DNA of 64,000 nucleotides from Aeromonas rivipollensis (GTDB lineage Bacteria; Pseudomonadota; Gammaproteobacteria; Enterobacterales; Aeromonadaceae), in contig NZ_CP149130.1 of the NCBI RefSeq assembly GCF_037811135.1, positions 2,166,501-2,230,500 on the forward strand, read 5' to 3'. A model generated the notes under the pieces. That model was given only the letters and a program-made list of their open reading frames with translations, did no database searches and had not been told where the DNA came from. This document shows positions 42,877 to 53,010 of this stretch, piece after piece (positions within the stretch are counted from its first letter, which is position 1; each line of letters begins with the position of its first letter). A program made the position numbers and the translations under genes.

Positions 42877-45666
42877 ATGAGCGATCTGGCCAGAGAGATC
42901 ACGCCGGTCAACATCGAAGAAGAGCTCAAGAGTTCCTATCTGGATTACGCCATGAGCGTGATCGTAGGACGAGCTCTGCCGGATGTGCGTGATGGCTTGA
43001 AACCGGTTCACCGCCGCGTTCTGTTTGCTATGAACGAGTTGGGGAACGACTGGAACAAGCCCTATAAGAAATCGGCCCGTGTGGTCGGTGACGTAATCGG
43101 TAAATATCACCCGCACGGCGACAGCGCCGTGTATGACACCATTGTCCGGATGGCGCAGGATTTCTCCATGCGTTACATGCTGGTAGATGGTCAGGGCAAC
43201 TTCGGCTCGGTCGATGGCGACAACGCTGCGGCCATGCGTTACACCGAAGTGCGGATGGCGCGCATCTCCCACGAGTTGCTGGCCGATCTGGACAAAGAGA
43301 CAGTGGACTGGGTGCCGAACTACGACGGTACCGAGATGATCCCGGCTGTCATGCCCACCAAGGTACCCACCCTGTTGATCAACGGCTCCTCCGGTATCGC
43401 GGTGGGCATGGCGACCAACATTCCTCCTCATAACCTCACCGAGATAGTCAACGGCTGTCTGGCGTTGATCGAGAACGGCGCCCTCACCATTGACGAGCTG
43501 ATGACCTATGTCACCGGGCCCGATTTCCCCACCGGCGGCATCATCAACGGGCGTTCCGGCATCATACAGGCCTACCGCACCGGTCGCGGCTCCGTCTATG
43601 TGCGGGCCAAGGCCGAGGTGGAAGTGGACGATAAGACGGGTCGCGAGACCATCATCGTTCACGAGATCCCCTATCAGGTGAACAAGGCGCGGCTGATCGA
43701 GAAGATCGCCGAGCTGGTCAAAGAGAAGAAGGTCGAGGGCATCAGTGCCCTGCGCGATGAGTCTGACAAAGACGGCATGCGCATCGTTATCGAGATCAAG
43801 CGCGGCGAGTCCGGCGAGATTGTGCTGAACAATCTCTACAAGCACACCCAGATGCAGACCACGTTCGGCATCAACATGGTGGCGCTCGATAACAACCAGC
43901 CCAAGGTGATGAACCTCAAAGAGATCCTGGATGCCTTCCTGCTGCACCGCCGTGAGGTGGTGACTCGCCGGACAGTGTTCGAACTGCGCAAGGCGCGGGA
44001 TCGGGCGCACATCCTGGAAGGTCTGGCGGTGGCGCTGGCCAACATCGACCCCATCATAGAGCTGATCCGCCACAGTGCGACCCCGGCGGATGCGAAAGCG
44101 GGCCTGGTTGCCAAGGGCTGGGAACTCGGCAACGTGGCCGCCATGCTGGAAAAAGCAGGCGACGACGCGGCGCGGCCGGAGTGGCTGGAGCCGGAATTCG
44201 GTATCCGTGAAGGTCAATACTTCCTGACCGAGATCCAGGCCCAGGCCATCCTCGACCTGCGTCTGCACAAGCTGACCGGCCTCGAGCACGAGAAGATCCT
44301 GGAAGAGTACCAATCCCTGCTGGATCTCATCGCCGAGCTGCTGTTCATCCTGGCAAGCCCGGAACGCCTGATGGAAGTGATCCGCGATGAACTGTTGGCA
44401 GTGCGCGAGCAGTATGGCGACGAGCGTCGTACCGAGATCAGCATGTCCAGTGCCGAGATCAACATCGAAGATCTGATCACCCCGGAAGACGTGGTAGTCA
44501 CCTTGTCTCACCAGGGCTATGTGAAGTATCAGCCGCTCTCCGACTACGAGGCCCAGCGCCGCGGTGGTCGTGGCAAGTCGGCCACCCGGATCAAGGAAGA
44601 GGACTTTGTGGAGCGTCTGCTGGTGGCCAACACCCACGACACCATTCTGTGCTTCTCCACCCGTGGCAAGGTCTACTGGCTCAAGGTCTATCAGCTGCCG
44701 GAAGCGTCCCGTGGCGCCCGTGGTCGTCCCATCATCAACCTGCTGCCGCTGGAAGAGGGTGAGCGCATCACCGCCATACTGCCGGTGAAGGAATATGATG
44801 CCGACAAGTATGTCTTCTTCGCCACCGCCAACGGTACCGTGAAGAAGACCAGCCTGTCCGACTTCAGCCGTCCGCTCTCCTCCGGTATTCGCGCCATCAA
44901 CCTCAAAGAGGGTGATGAGCTGATCGGGGTGGACATCACCGATGGCAGCAACGAGATAATGCTCTTCTCCGACGCGGGCAAGGTGGTTCGCTTCGCTGAA
45001 GGCAGCGGTCGCGCCGATGCGGATGCCAGCGATGAAGTCGAGACCGACGACGACGCCGGCAACGACGATGATGGCAGCGACAACGGTGAAGGTACCGAAG
45101 GCACCGAAAGCAAGGGTACCTTCAAGGGCGTGCGTCCCATGGGTCGTACCGCCGCCGGTGTGCGTGGCATCAAGCTGGGTGCCGGTGACAAGGTGGTCTC
45201 CCTCATCGTCCCGCGCGGTGAAGGTGCCATCCTCACCGCCACCGAGAACGGTTATGGCAAGCGTACCGCACTGGACGAATACCCCACCAAGAGCCGTGGT
45301 ACCCAGGGCGTTCGCTCCATCAAGGTGGACGAGCGCAACGGCAAGGTGATCGATGCGATCCAGGTCGAAGATACCGACCAGATCATGCTGATCACCAACG
45401 GCGGCACCCTGGTCCGTACTCGCGTTGCCGAGGTGAGCGTCATTGGCCGTAACACCGGCGGTGTCCGTCTGATCCGTACCGGTGAAGACGAGACAGTGGT
45501 TGGCCTGCAACGCATCGCCGAGAGCGACGAGGAAGAGAACGACGCTCTGGTCACTGAGGGCATGGCCATCGACGGCGAGCAGGTGGAAAGGGCAGAGACT
45601 GCGCCAGACGCCAGTGCTGCCGATGACGCTGGCTCCAGCGAAGAGGGTGTGGCTGACGACGAATAA
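42877..45666 (+). CDS. gyrA: DNA gyrase subunit A
   Basis: A 929-residue type II topoisomerase subunit. The catalytic Tyr122 ([10 protein letters not shown]) and the quinolone region [14 protein letters not shown] are present, with Ser83 and Asp87 as in susceptible strains. The C-terminal wrapping domain has a GyrA box (QRRGGRGK). Compared with E. coli (875 residues) it has an extra stretch of some 40 residues at about 709-750, very rich in Asp, Glu and Gly, plus an acidic tail. It has its own terminator. Confidence 0.98.
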   Translation: MSDLAREITPVNIEEELKSSYLDYAMSVIVGRALPDVRDGLKPVHRRVLFAMNELGNDWNKPYKKSARVVGDVIGKYHPHGDSAVYDTIVRMAQDFSMRYMLVDGQGNFGSVDGDNAAAMRYTEVRMARISHELLADLDKETVDWVPNYDGTEMIPAVMPTKVPTLLINGSSGIAVGMATNIPPHNLTEIVNGCLALIENGALTIDELMTYVTGPDFPTGGIINGRSGIIQAYRTGRGSVYVRAKAEVEVDDKTGRETIIVHEIPYQVNKARLIEKIAELVKEKKVEGISALRDESDKDGMRIVIEIKRGESGEIVLNNLYKHTQMQTTFGINMVALDNNQPKVMNLKEILDAFLLHRREVVTRRTVFELRKARDRAHILEGLAVALANIDPIIELIRHSATPADAKAGLVAKGWELGNVAAMLEKAGDDAARPEWLEPEFGIREGQYFLTEIQAQAILDLRLHKLTGLEHEKILEEYQSLLDLIAELLFILASPERLMEVIRDELLAVREQYGDERRTEISMSSAEINIEDLITPEDVVVTLSHQGYVKYQPLSDYEAQRRGGRGKSATRIKEEDFVERLLVANTHDTILCFSTRGKVYWLKVYQLPEASRGARGRPIINLLPLEEGERITAILPVKEYDADKYVFFATANGTVKKTSLSDFSRPLSSGIRAINLKEGDELIGVDITDGSNEIMLFSDAGKVVRFAEGSGRADADASDEVETDDDAGNDDDGSDNGEGTEGTESKGTFKGVRPMGRTAAGVRGIKLGAGDKVVSLIVPRGEGAILTATENGYGKRTALDEYPTKSRGTQGVRSIKVDERNGKVIDAIQVEDTDQIMLITNGGTLVRTRVAEVSVIGRNTGGVRLIRTGEDETVVGLQRIAESDEEENDALVTEGMAIDGEQVERAETAPDASAADDAGSSEEGVADDE

Positions 45667-45683
45667 TCGTTACCTGCCTCGAT

Positions 45684-45714
45684 AAAAAAGAGCGACCCTT
45701 GGGTCGCTCTTTTT
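45684..45714 (+). terminator. Terminator of gyrA
   Basis: AAAAAAGAGCGACCC pairs with GGGTCGCTCTTTTT around a two-base loop, 18 bases after the stop. Confidence 0.95.
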
Positions 45715-45947
45715 GTTTTTCTTGCCTTCATTCCCTCCTGCGGCGCTCGGTCATCTGAAACTGCCTGCGTTCATCTCCTGTGCTGGCGCCGGATTTTACC
45801 GCTCCGGGCTCTCTTGCTCACTGAATCCTTCATCCCGGCGTCATCTGGCTGTCATCCCGGCGGGACAGACTGCGGCTGTTCAGGTGGGACAAGGGCACGA
45901 CCATGCCCGAGCCCGGCGTTGGCAATATCATCCAGAAGGAGCAGGGT

Positions 45948-46121
45948 ATGACCAGTTGGATCATGTGGGAGATCTGGTGGAGCCGGATGTGGGGAGAGGA
46001 TGCCAGGGCATTGTCACATGACGAGCAGGAGGAGGTGGCCTATGAGCCCTCGCGCCTGCCCACGGAGCTGATCGCACAGGGCAAGCCGGTGCGCCCTCAT
46101 CCGCCCAGGCCCAGAGGTTGA
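45948..46121 (+). CDS. Small hypothetical protein (57 aa)
   Basis: A 57-codon frame beginning MTSWIMWEIWWSRMWGEDAR. It has five tryptophans in the first 15 residues and an acidic middle. AAGGAG lies seven bases before the ATG, which is the main support for it. No family recognised. It ends 19 bases before the convergent radical SAM gene. Confidence 0.45.
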   Translation: MTSWIMWEIWWSRMWGEDARALSHDEQEEVAYEPSRLPTELIAQGKPVRPHPPRPRG

Positions 46122-46140
46122 GCAGCGATAGCCGCAGCCA

Positions 46141-47196
46141 TCAGAACAGGCGCAACTGCTCGTTGGGGCGCAGGAAGCGCTCCACATTGAGTTGCACGTG
46201 GCGCTTGCCCAAACCAAGGCGCTTGCTGATGAGGCGAAAGCGCTGGGCGAGCAAGTCGGCGAACTGCCCTTCGCCCCGCATGCGGGTACCGAAGGCGGGG
46301 CTGTTGAGCGCCCCCCCTCTGCTTGCCCGCAACTGGTTCAGGATGGCCTCCTTCTGGCCGGGGTAGTGCTCCTCCAGCCAGTCGCAAAACAAGGTGGTCA
46401 GCTCGTGGGGCAGTCGCAGCAATATGTAGTCGGCGCAGCCGGCGCCCGCCTCCACGGCGCCCTTGATGATCTGCTCCAGCTCGGGCTCGTTGAGCCTGGG
46501 GATCATGGGGGCCGCCAGCACCCCCACAGGTATCCCGGCCTGTGCCAGCTTCTCGATGACCTTGAGTCGACCCACGCCCGTGCTGGCGCGGGGCTCCAGC
46601 TGTCGCCTCAGCGTCTCGTTCAGGGTGGTGACCGACACCATCACATGACAGAGTCCCTCCCGGGCCAGCTCGGTCAGCAGATCGAGATCGCGCAATATCA
46701 TGGCGCTCTTGGTAATGAGCCCCACCGGATGGCGATGGGCCAGCATCACCTCCAGCAGCTCGCGGGTGAGGCGATAGTTGTGCTCTATGGGCTGGTAGGG
46801 ATCGGTATTGGCCCCGAGCACTATGGTCTGCGGCTGGTAGCTCGGCTTGGCAAACTCCCGGCGCAGCAGCGTGGCCGCATTGAGCTTGGCAAACAGCCTG
46901 GTCTCGAAATCCAGGCCGGGGGACAGCTCCAGGTAGGCGTGGCTGGGTCTGGCATAGCAGTAGATGCAGCCGTGCTCGCACCCCTGATAGGGATTGATGG
47001 AGCGGCCGAAGGGTACATCCGGCGAGAGGTTGTGGCTGATGATGCTCTTGGCCTGGATCTCCCGCACCTCGGTTCGGGGCTGGGACGCACGAAATGCCGC
47101 CTCCCATTCCACGGCCTGCCAGCCATCATCGACGGCCTCGATCTGCGTGCCGCTGAAACGGTGTTCGATATTGTGGGTGCTGCCTCGTCCTGCCAT
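46141..47196 (-). CDS. PA0069-family radical SAM protein
   Basis: A 351-residue radical SAM enzyme. The 4Fe-4S motif CEHGCIYCYARP follows NPYQGC, as in SplB-like and PA0069/Rv2578c proteins. Further motifs: GANTDPYQPIEHNYRLTREL and LITKSAMILRDLDLL. The reaction is unknown. The start at 47196 gives the family length; the open frame extends 63 codons further without a good ribosome site. Confidence 0.88.
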   Translation of the reverse strand: MAGRGSTHNIEHRFSGTQIEAVDDGWQAVEWEAAFRASQPRTEVREIQAKSIISHNLSPDVPFGRSINPYQGCEHGCIYCYARPSHAYLELSPGLDFETRLFAKLNAATLLRREFAKPSYQPQTIVLGANTDPYQPIEHNYRLTRELLEVMLAHRHPVGLITKSAMILRDLDLLTELAREGLCHVMVSVTTLNETLRRQLEPRASTGVGRLKVIEKLAQAGIPVGVLAAPMIPRLNEPELEQIIKGAVEAGAGCADYILLRLPHELTTLFCDWLEEHYPGQKEAILNQLRASRGGALNSPAFGTRMRGEGQFADLLAQRFRLISKRLGLGKRHVQLNVERFLRPNEQLRLF

Positions 47197-47371
47197 CTCA
47201 TCACACCATGCACTGTTTATATATACAGTTATTCTGCTCGGGATAGTGCCAAACATCAAGTCCGGCCACTCTTCCCTTATTTCACTCGGCCAAAGAACGG
47301 GATCTCTTGCTTGATCTGTCGCTACATTTCGTTTACATAGACAAAATGCGAACTGGATCACGGAAATCGTC

Positions 47372-47962
47372 ATGAGCCCCACCACTTACCGCTGGCTGTT
47401 TATCGCCCTCATTGCCATGGTCGCCTGGCGTCTGCTCCCGCTCTCCACCGAGCAGGAGCTGGCGGCGGCCAACCGCGCCTGGCGGGTGGGTCATTTCGAG
47501 CAGGCGACCGGCATCTGGCAGCCGCTGGCCGAGCAGGGTCAACCCAGGGCGCAGGCGCTGATGGGGTGGAGCCATGAGCTGGGGCAGGGGAGCGAACAGG
47601 ATCTGGCGCAGGCCATCCGACTCTATCGTCAGTCCGCCGAGGCGGGAGATGCGTTTGGCCAGTACCGGCTGGCGGAGCTCTATCTGCGCGGCGTCGGTGT
47701 GCCACGGGATCTGCGTATCGCCTTTCACTGGATGGAGCGGGCGGCCCGCAACGGGGACGTACCCGCCATGCTCAAGGTGGGGGTGCTGCATCTGATGGGA
47801 GCCAACGGCCGGGTCGACATGGCCGAGGCCAAGCAGTGGCTCTATCAGGCCTCGCAAAAGGGCAACAAGCTGGCGTTGACGGTATTGCAGGAGCTGGCGC
47901 TGGCCGAAGAGGGTCGCAGCGCCTTCGATTTCAACGGCCAGTCACTGCTGGGGGAGGGCTAG
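47372..47962 (+). CDS. Sel1-repeat protein with N-terminal membrane anchor
   Basis: A 196-residue protein. Residues 6-22 form a membrane anchor or uncleaved signal (WLFIALIAMVAWRLL). Three to four Sel1 repeats follow, recognised by AQALMGWSHELGQGSEQDLA, AFGQYRLAELYLRGVGVPRD and AMLKVGVLHLMG. Sel1 proteins are scaffolds; the partner is unknown. The end of the gene is four bases from the convergent small gene. Confidence 0.82.
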   Translation: MSPTTYRWLFIALIAMVAWRLLPLSTEQELAAANRAWRVGHFEQATGIWQPLAEQGQPRAQALMGWSHELGQGSEQDLAQAIRLYRQSAEAGDAFGQYRLAELYLRGVGVPRDLRIAFHWMERAARNGDVPAMLKVGVLHLMGANGRVDMAEAKQWLYQASQKGNKLALTVLQELALAEEGRSAFDFNGQSLLGEG

Positions 47963-47966
47963 CCCC

Positions 47967-48179
47967 TCAGCGGCTGGCGGTGATCTTGCCCGGTGTCACG
48001 TCGGTGACATAGAGGGTACTGCGATCGGCGCTGTGCACTATGCTACATACCTCTCGCTTGCTGCCATCGCTCAGGATCACCAGCTCCCCGAGATGGACGG
48101 GGCAGTGTGTCGTCAGCAGGTGGTCCGGGTGGACAATCTTCTCCGCATGCTCCGGAAACGAAATCTCATAGGTGTACAT
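47967..48179 (-). CDS. Small conserved protein (70 aa), paralogue of 8471-8674
   Basis: A 70-residue protein beginning MYTYEISFPEHAEKIVHPDH with the shared core GELVILSDGSKREV. It aligns end to end with the protein at 8471-8674. AAGGAG lies six bases before the second of two adjacent ATG codons, which is taken as the start. Function unknown. Confidence 0.72.
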   Translation of the reverse strand: MYTYEISFPEHAEKIVHPDHLLTTHCPVHLGELVILSDGSKREVCSIVHSADRSTLYVTDVTPGKITASR

Positions 48180-48410
48180 CATGCTCTCCTTGCTAAGGCA
48201 GACGCCTCACTGGAACCCTAGCACAGAGAGGGCGCCACGGGACCCGCATCGCATGTGCACCGTCCCGATTGCCTCTGTGACACCAGACAAATCAACTGAT
48301 GACGGCGCACCTCGCTTTCCCCTTCCATGGTATACAAAATCGGCAAGGCAACTTGTCTGAGTCGTGACGTCTGATACAATCCTCCGCTGTACCTGTCAAT
48401 TGATGGCCTT

Positions 48411-48478
48411 GCACACCCAAGGGGGTGTGTACCACTCCTGCGTACCAACCGTATTGTGAACGGTGAAACTCAGGAGTG
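48411..48478 (+). promoter_or_regulatory. Structured thrS leader, possible autoregulatory operator
   Basis: Within the 377-base gap before thrS. CACACCC/GGGTGTG (48412-48429) forms a first hairpin; CACTCCTG (48433-48440) pairs with CAGGAGTG (48471-48478) around an inner hairpin ACCGT/ACGGT (48448-48464) with a seven-base loop. E. coli ThrRS represses its own mRNA by binding leader hairpins that mimic tRNA-Thr; this leader has the right place and general shape, but equivalence is inference. Confidence 0.45.
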
Positions 48479-48556
48479 AACTGCTTGAGATGAAAGGTTT
48501 TCTCCAACCTGCATGTGCCCTTTGGTAGGGGGCACCACTGTATAAGGAAACACCTA

Positions 48557-50485
48557 ATGCCAATCATTACTCTGCCTGACGGCAGCCAACGTCAATTTCC
48601 CCACGCCGTTTCCGTCATGGACGTCGCCGCCGACATAGGTCCCGGTCTCGCCAAGGCGTGCATTGCCGGCCGGGTGAACGGTGAACTGGTGGATGCGTGC
48701 GAGCTGATCGAAGCCGATGCCTCCCTGGCCATCATCACCGCCAAAGACGAAGACGGTCTGGACATTCTGCGCCACTCCTGTGCCCACCTGCTGGGTCATG
48801 CCATCAAGCAACTCTGGCCCCAGACCAAGATGGCCATAGGTCCTGTCATCGACAACGGTTTTTACTACGACGTTGATCTCGACCGCACCCTGACCGATGA
48901 CGATCTGGCTGCCCTGGAAGAGCGCATGCTGGCGCTGGCCGCCAAGGATTACGACGTCGTCAAAAAGAAGGTCTCCTGGCAGGAGGCGCGCGACGTGTTC
49001 GAGGCCCGCGGCGAGACCTACAAGGTCGAGATCCTGGATCAGAACATCGCCCGCGATGACCAGCCAGGTCTCTATCACCACGAAGAGTACGTCGACATGT
49101 GTCGCGGCCCCCACGTGCCGAACATGCGTCACTGCCACCACTTCAAGCTGCAGAAGATGTCCGGCGCCTACTGGCGCGGCGACTCCAACAACAAGATGCT
49201 GCAGCGCATCTACGGTACCGCCTGGGCCGACAAGAAGCAGCTCAAGGCCTACCTGCAGCGTCTCGAGGAGGCCGCCAAGCGCGACCACCGCAAGATAGGC
49301 AAGCAGCTCGACCTGTATCACATGCAGGAAGAGGCTCCCGGCATGGTGTTCTGGCACAACGATGGCTGGACCATCTTCCGTGAGCTGGAAACCTTCATCC
49401 GCGGCAAACTCAAGGAGTACGACTATCAGGAGGTGAAAGGCCCCTTCATGATGGATCGCGTGTTGTGGGAGCGCTCCGGCCACTGGGAAAAATATGCCCA
49501 GGCCATGTTCACCACCCAGTCCGAGAACCGCGAGTACGCCATCAAGCCGATGAACTGCCCGGGTCACGTGCAGATCTTCAACCAGGGTTTGAAGTCCTAC
49601 CGGGATCTGCCCCTGCGCATGGCCGAGTTCGGCTCCTGCCACCGCAACGAGCCCTCTGGCTCCCTGCATGGTCTGATGCGGGTGCGTGGCTTCACCCAGG
49701 ATGATGCGCACATCTTCTGTACCGAAGATCAGATCATGGAAGAGGTCTCGGCCTGCATTCGCATGGTCTATGACGTCTACGGTACCTTTGGCTTCGAAAA
49801 CATCGTGGTCAAGCTTTCCACCCGTCCGGAGCAGCGCATCGGTTCCGATGAAGCCTGGGATCGCGCGGAAGCCGCCCTGGCCGAAGCCCTGGTGCTCAAC
49901 GGCCTGAAGTACGATCTGCAACCGGGGGAGGGGGCTTTCTACGGTCCCAAGATCGAATTCACCCTGCACGATTGTCTTGATCGTGCCTGGCAGTGTGGTA
50001 CCGTGCAGCTCGATTTTGCCTTGCCGGGCCGTCTTGGTGCCACTTATGTGGGCGAAGACAACGAGCGTCACGTACCCGTGATGATCCACCGGGCCATTCT
50101 CGGGTCCCTCGAGCGTTTCATCGGTATCCTGACCGAAGAGTACGCCGGACTGTTCCCGACCTGGCTGGCACCGACTCAGGCCGTGGTCATGAATATCACG
50201 GATAATCAGGCCGATTATGCGGTGAAAGTTGCCAAGGCATTGAATGATGCGGGCCTTCGCGCAAAAGCGGACTTGAGAAATGAGAAGATTGGCTTTAAAA
50301 TCCGCGAGCATACTTTGAAGCGAGTGCCTTTCATGCTGGTCTGCGGCGATAAAGAAGTAGAAGCCGGCAAGATTGCAGTACGGACTCGTAAAGGGGCTGA
50401 CCTGGGTTCTTATCCTGTTGAAGAGCTGATAGCTCTGTTAACCCAGGAAGTTCAGACCCGCGGACAAAAGAAAGTGGAGGAATAA
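48557..50485 (+). CDS. thrS: Threonyl-tRNA synthetase
   Basis: A 642-residue class II synthetase, same length as E. coli. N-terminal TGS domain ([14 protein letters not shown]), editing domain with [14 protein letters not shown], and the catalytic core with the zinc cysteine and class II motifs ([17 protein letters not shown]-type [23 protein letters not shown]). AAGGA precedes the ATG. It leads thrS-infC-rpmI-rplT. Confidence 0.98.
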   Translation: MPIITLPDGSQRQFPHAVSVMDVAADIGPGLAKACIAGRVNGELVDACELIEADASLAIITAKDEDGLDILRHSCAHLLGHAIKQLWPQTKMAIGPVIDNGFYYDVDLDRTLTDDDLAALEERMLALAAKDYDVVKKKVSWQEARDVFEARGETYKVEILDQNIARDDQPGLYHHEEYVDMCRGPHVPNMRHCHHFKLQKMSGAYWRGDSNNKMLQRIYGTAWADKKQLKAYLQRLEEAAKRDHRKIGKQLDLYHMQEEAPGMVFWHNDGWTIFRELETFIRGKLKEYDYQEVKGPFMMDRVLWERSGHWEKYAQAMFTTQSENREYAIKPMNCPGHVQIFNQGLKSYRDLPLRMAEFGSCHRNEPSGSLHGLMRVRGFTQDDAHIFCTEDQIMEEVSACIRMVYDVYGTFGFENIVVKLSTRPEQRIGSDEAWDRAEAALAEALVLNGLKYDLQPGEGAFYGPKIEFTLHDCLDRAWQCGTVQLDFALPGRLGATYVGEDNERHVPVMIHRAILGSLERFIGILTEEYAGLFPTWLAPTQAVVMNITDNQADYAVKVAKALNDAGLRAKADLRNEKIGFKIREHTLKRVPFMLVCGDKEVEAGKIAVRTRKGADLGSYPVEELIALLTQEVQTRGQKKVEE

Positions 50486-50488
50486 GCT

Positions 50489-51037
50489 ATAAAAGGCGGA
50501 AAAAAACTGGGCAAGCAACCGCAAGCCCGCGCTCACCGGATCAATGAAGAGATCCGTCTGAAAGAAGTTCGTCTGACTGGTTTGGACGGTGAGGCCATTG
50601 GCATCACTACCATCCAGGATGCACTGAACTTGGCCCTTGAAGCCGGAGTGGATCTGGTCGAGATCAGTCCTAACGCTGAGCCGCCCGTTTGCCGAATCAT
50701 GGATTACGGCAAATTCCTCTACGAAAAGAGCAAGACCACCAAAGAACAGAAGAAAAAGCAGAAAGTCGTCCAGGTAAAGGAAATCAAATTCCGTCCTGGC
50801 ACTGACGAAGGCGACTATCAGGTAAAACTACGCAACCTGGTTCGCTTTCTGGAAGACGGGGACAAGGCGAAGGTCACCCTGCGCTTCCGTGGTCGTGAAA
50901 TGGCCCACCAGGATCTTGGTATCAAGGTTCTGGAGCGAGTCAAGAACGATCTGGAAGAGTTGGCCGTAGTCGAGTCGTTCCCGAAAGTCGAAGGCCGTCA
51001 AGCTGTGATGGTCCTCGCACCCAAGAAGAAATCTTAA
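50489..51037 (+). CDS. infC: Translation initiation factor IF-3, AUA start
   Basis: A 182-residue IF-3. Alignment with E. coli puts the first residues at (M)[20 protein letters not shown], and the codon there is ATA at 50489, eight bases after GGAGG and four bases after the thrS stop. No ATG, GTG or TTG exists at that point; the first normal start (TTG, 50582) would remove 31 conserved residues. E. coli infC uses the rare AUU so that IF-3 can repress its own translation; AUA would serve the same logic. The rest ([32 protein letters not shown]) is complete. Confidence 0.92.
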   Translation: MKGGKKLGKQPQARAHRINEEIRLKEVRLTGLDGEAIGITTIQDALNLALEAGVDLVEISPNAEPPVCRIMDYGKFLYEKSKTTKEQKKKQKVVQVKEIKFRPGTDEGDYQVKLRNLVRFLEDGDKAKVTLRFRGREMAHQDLGIKVLERVKNDLEELAVVESFPKVEGRQAVMVLAPKKKS

Positions 51038-51052
51038 GGCCCACAAGAAATT

Positions 51053-51077
51053 GACTCATGGGTTCGCCCCATGAGTC
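51053..51077 (+). promoter_or_regulatory. Hairpin between infC and rpmI
   Basis: GACTCATGGG (51053-51062) pairs with CCCATGAGTC (51068-51077) without a T tract. It lies in the infC-rpmI gap, where ribosomal protein L20 represses rpmI-rplT translation in E. coli, so it may be part of that control region. Confidence 0.5.
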
Positions 51078-51122
51078 GGTTCGCCTTGCGATTTTGTTGT
51101 CACTCACAATGCGGAGTATGAA

Positions 51123-51320
51123 ATGCCGAAGATGAAAACCAACCGGGGTGCTGCAAAGCGCTTCAAGAAGACTGGCTCAGGTCGCTTCAAGTGCAAGCAC
51201 AACCACCTGCGTCACATCCTGACCAAGAAGAGCAGTAAGCGTAAGCGTAAGCTGGGGCCGAAGTTCATGGTTTCTGCTGCCGACCACAAACGTGTTGTCG
51301 CTTGTCTGCCGTACGCATAA
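51123..51320 (+). CDS. rpmI: 50S ribosomal protein bL35
   Basis: A 65-residue basic protein, [20 protein letters not shown] to the end [10 protein letters not shown], full length. GCGGAGT precedes the start. Confidence 0.98.
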   Translation: MPKMKTNRGAAKRFKKTGSGRFKCKHNHLRHILTKKSSKRKRKLGPKFMVSAADHKRVVACLPYA

Positions 51321-51334
51321 GGGGGATGTGAAAA

Positions 51335-51691
51335 ATGCCAAGAGTTAAACGTGGTGTGACTGCTCGCGCTCGTCACAAGAAAGTAATGAAAGCCGCCAAG
51401 GGTTACTACGGCGCCCGTTCCCGTGTCTACCGCGTAGCGGTACAAGCGGTAACCAAAGCTGGTCAGTATGCCTACCGTGACCGTCGCCAGAAGAAGCGTC
51501 AGTTCCGTCAGCTGTGGATTGCGCGTATCAACGCTGCAGCCCGTCAGAACGGTCTGTCCTACAGCCGTCTGATCGACGGTCTGAAGAAGGCTTCCATCGA
51601 GATCGATCGCAAGATCCTGTCCGATATCGCCGTTCACGACAAGCTGGCTTTCACCGCCCTGGTTGAAAAGGCCAAAGCAGCTCTGGTTTAA
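51335..51691 (+). CDS. rplT: 50S ribosomal protein bL20
   Basis: A 118-residue protein, [20 protein letters not shown] through [16 protein letters not shown], full length. It is an early assembly protein and, in E. coli, the repressor of this operon. GGGGGATG precedes the start, 14 bases after rpmI. Confidence 0.98.
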   Translation: MPRVKRGVTARARHKKVMKAAKGYYGARSRVYRVAVQAVTKAGQYAYRDRRQKKRQFRQLWIARINAAARQNGLSYSRLIDGLKKASIEIDRKILSDIAVHDKLAFTALVEKAKAALV

Positions 51692-51712
51692 TCCGGTTCT
51701 GTTATGAAAGAT

Positions 51713-51738
51713 AAAAGGAGGCTCAGGCCTCCTTTTTT
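51713..51738 (+). terminator. Terminator after rplT
   Basis: AAAAGGAGGC (51713-51722) pairs with GCCTCCTTTT (51727-51736), followed by more T. It separates the ribosomal genes from the pheST leader. Confidence 0.92.
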
Positions 51739-51906
51739 GTTGCCCGTTTTTTGCTTTCAGGGTGCTGTGCCGTACAGCGGTATCCGTCTTGGTAGCTGAT
51801 GCGAAAATGTCTGATATGCCAACAAACAAAGCCCGATCATCAATAATTGAAGCGGGCGGGGGAGAGCTTGAGACTCGCTTGATATAACAAAATGATTTAT
51901 AGGGAG

Positions 51907-51947
51907 AAAAGCCCGCCATAACTATGGTCAGCCAAGGGGCTTTTTTT
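51907..51947 (+). terminator. Possible pheST attenuator hairpin
   Basis: AAAAGCCC (51907-51914) pairs with GGGCTTTT (51937-51944) and runs into seven T. An inner stem CCATA/TATGG lies inside. It is about 70 bases before pheS and overlaps the putative leader peptide, so part of the T run is its Phe codons. In E. coli pheST is attenuated through a Phe-rich leader. Confidence 0.55.
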
Positions 51948-51965
51948 GTATTATTCCCCTCTTGA
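51924..51965 (+). CDS. Putative pheM-like leader peptide (13 aa)
   Basis: A 13-codon frame, MVSQGAFFVLFPS, with three phenylalanine codons, lying between rplT and pheS where pheM is found in E. coli ([14 protein letters not shown]). No strong ribosome site is directly upstream (GGGAG is 17 bases away), so expression is uncertain. Confidence 0.4.
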   Translation: MVSQGAFFVLFPS

Positions 51966-51975
51966 CCTTATTTAG

Positions 51976-52998
<1,023 letters not shown>

Positions 52999-53010
52999 GG
53001 GCGAGAGAAC

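Noticed and set aside
42865..45510. An 881-codon open frame on the minus strand
   Set aside because: Exactly antisense to gyrA, no family resemblance and composition as expected from codon bias of the real gene in GC-rich DNA.
48554..50311. A 585-codon open frame on the minus strand
   Set aside because: Antisense to thrS; no recognisable protein.
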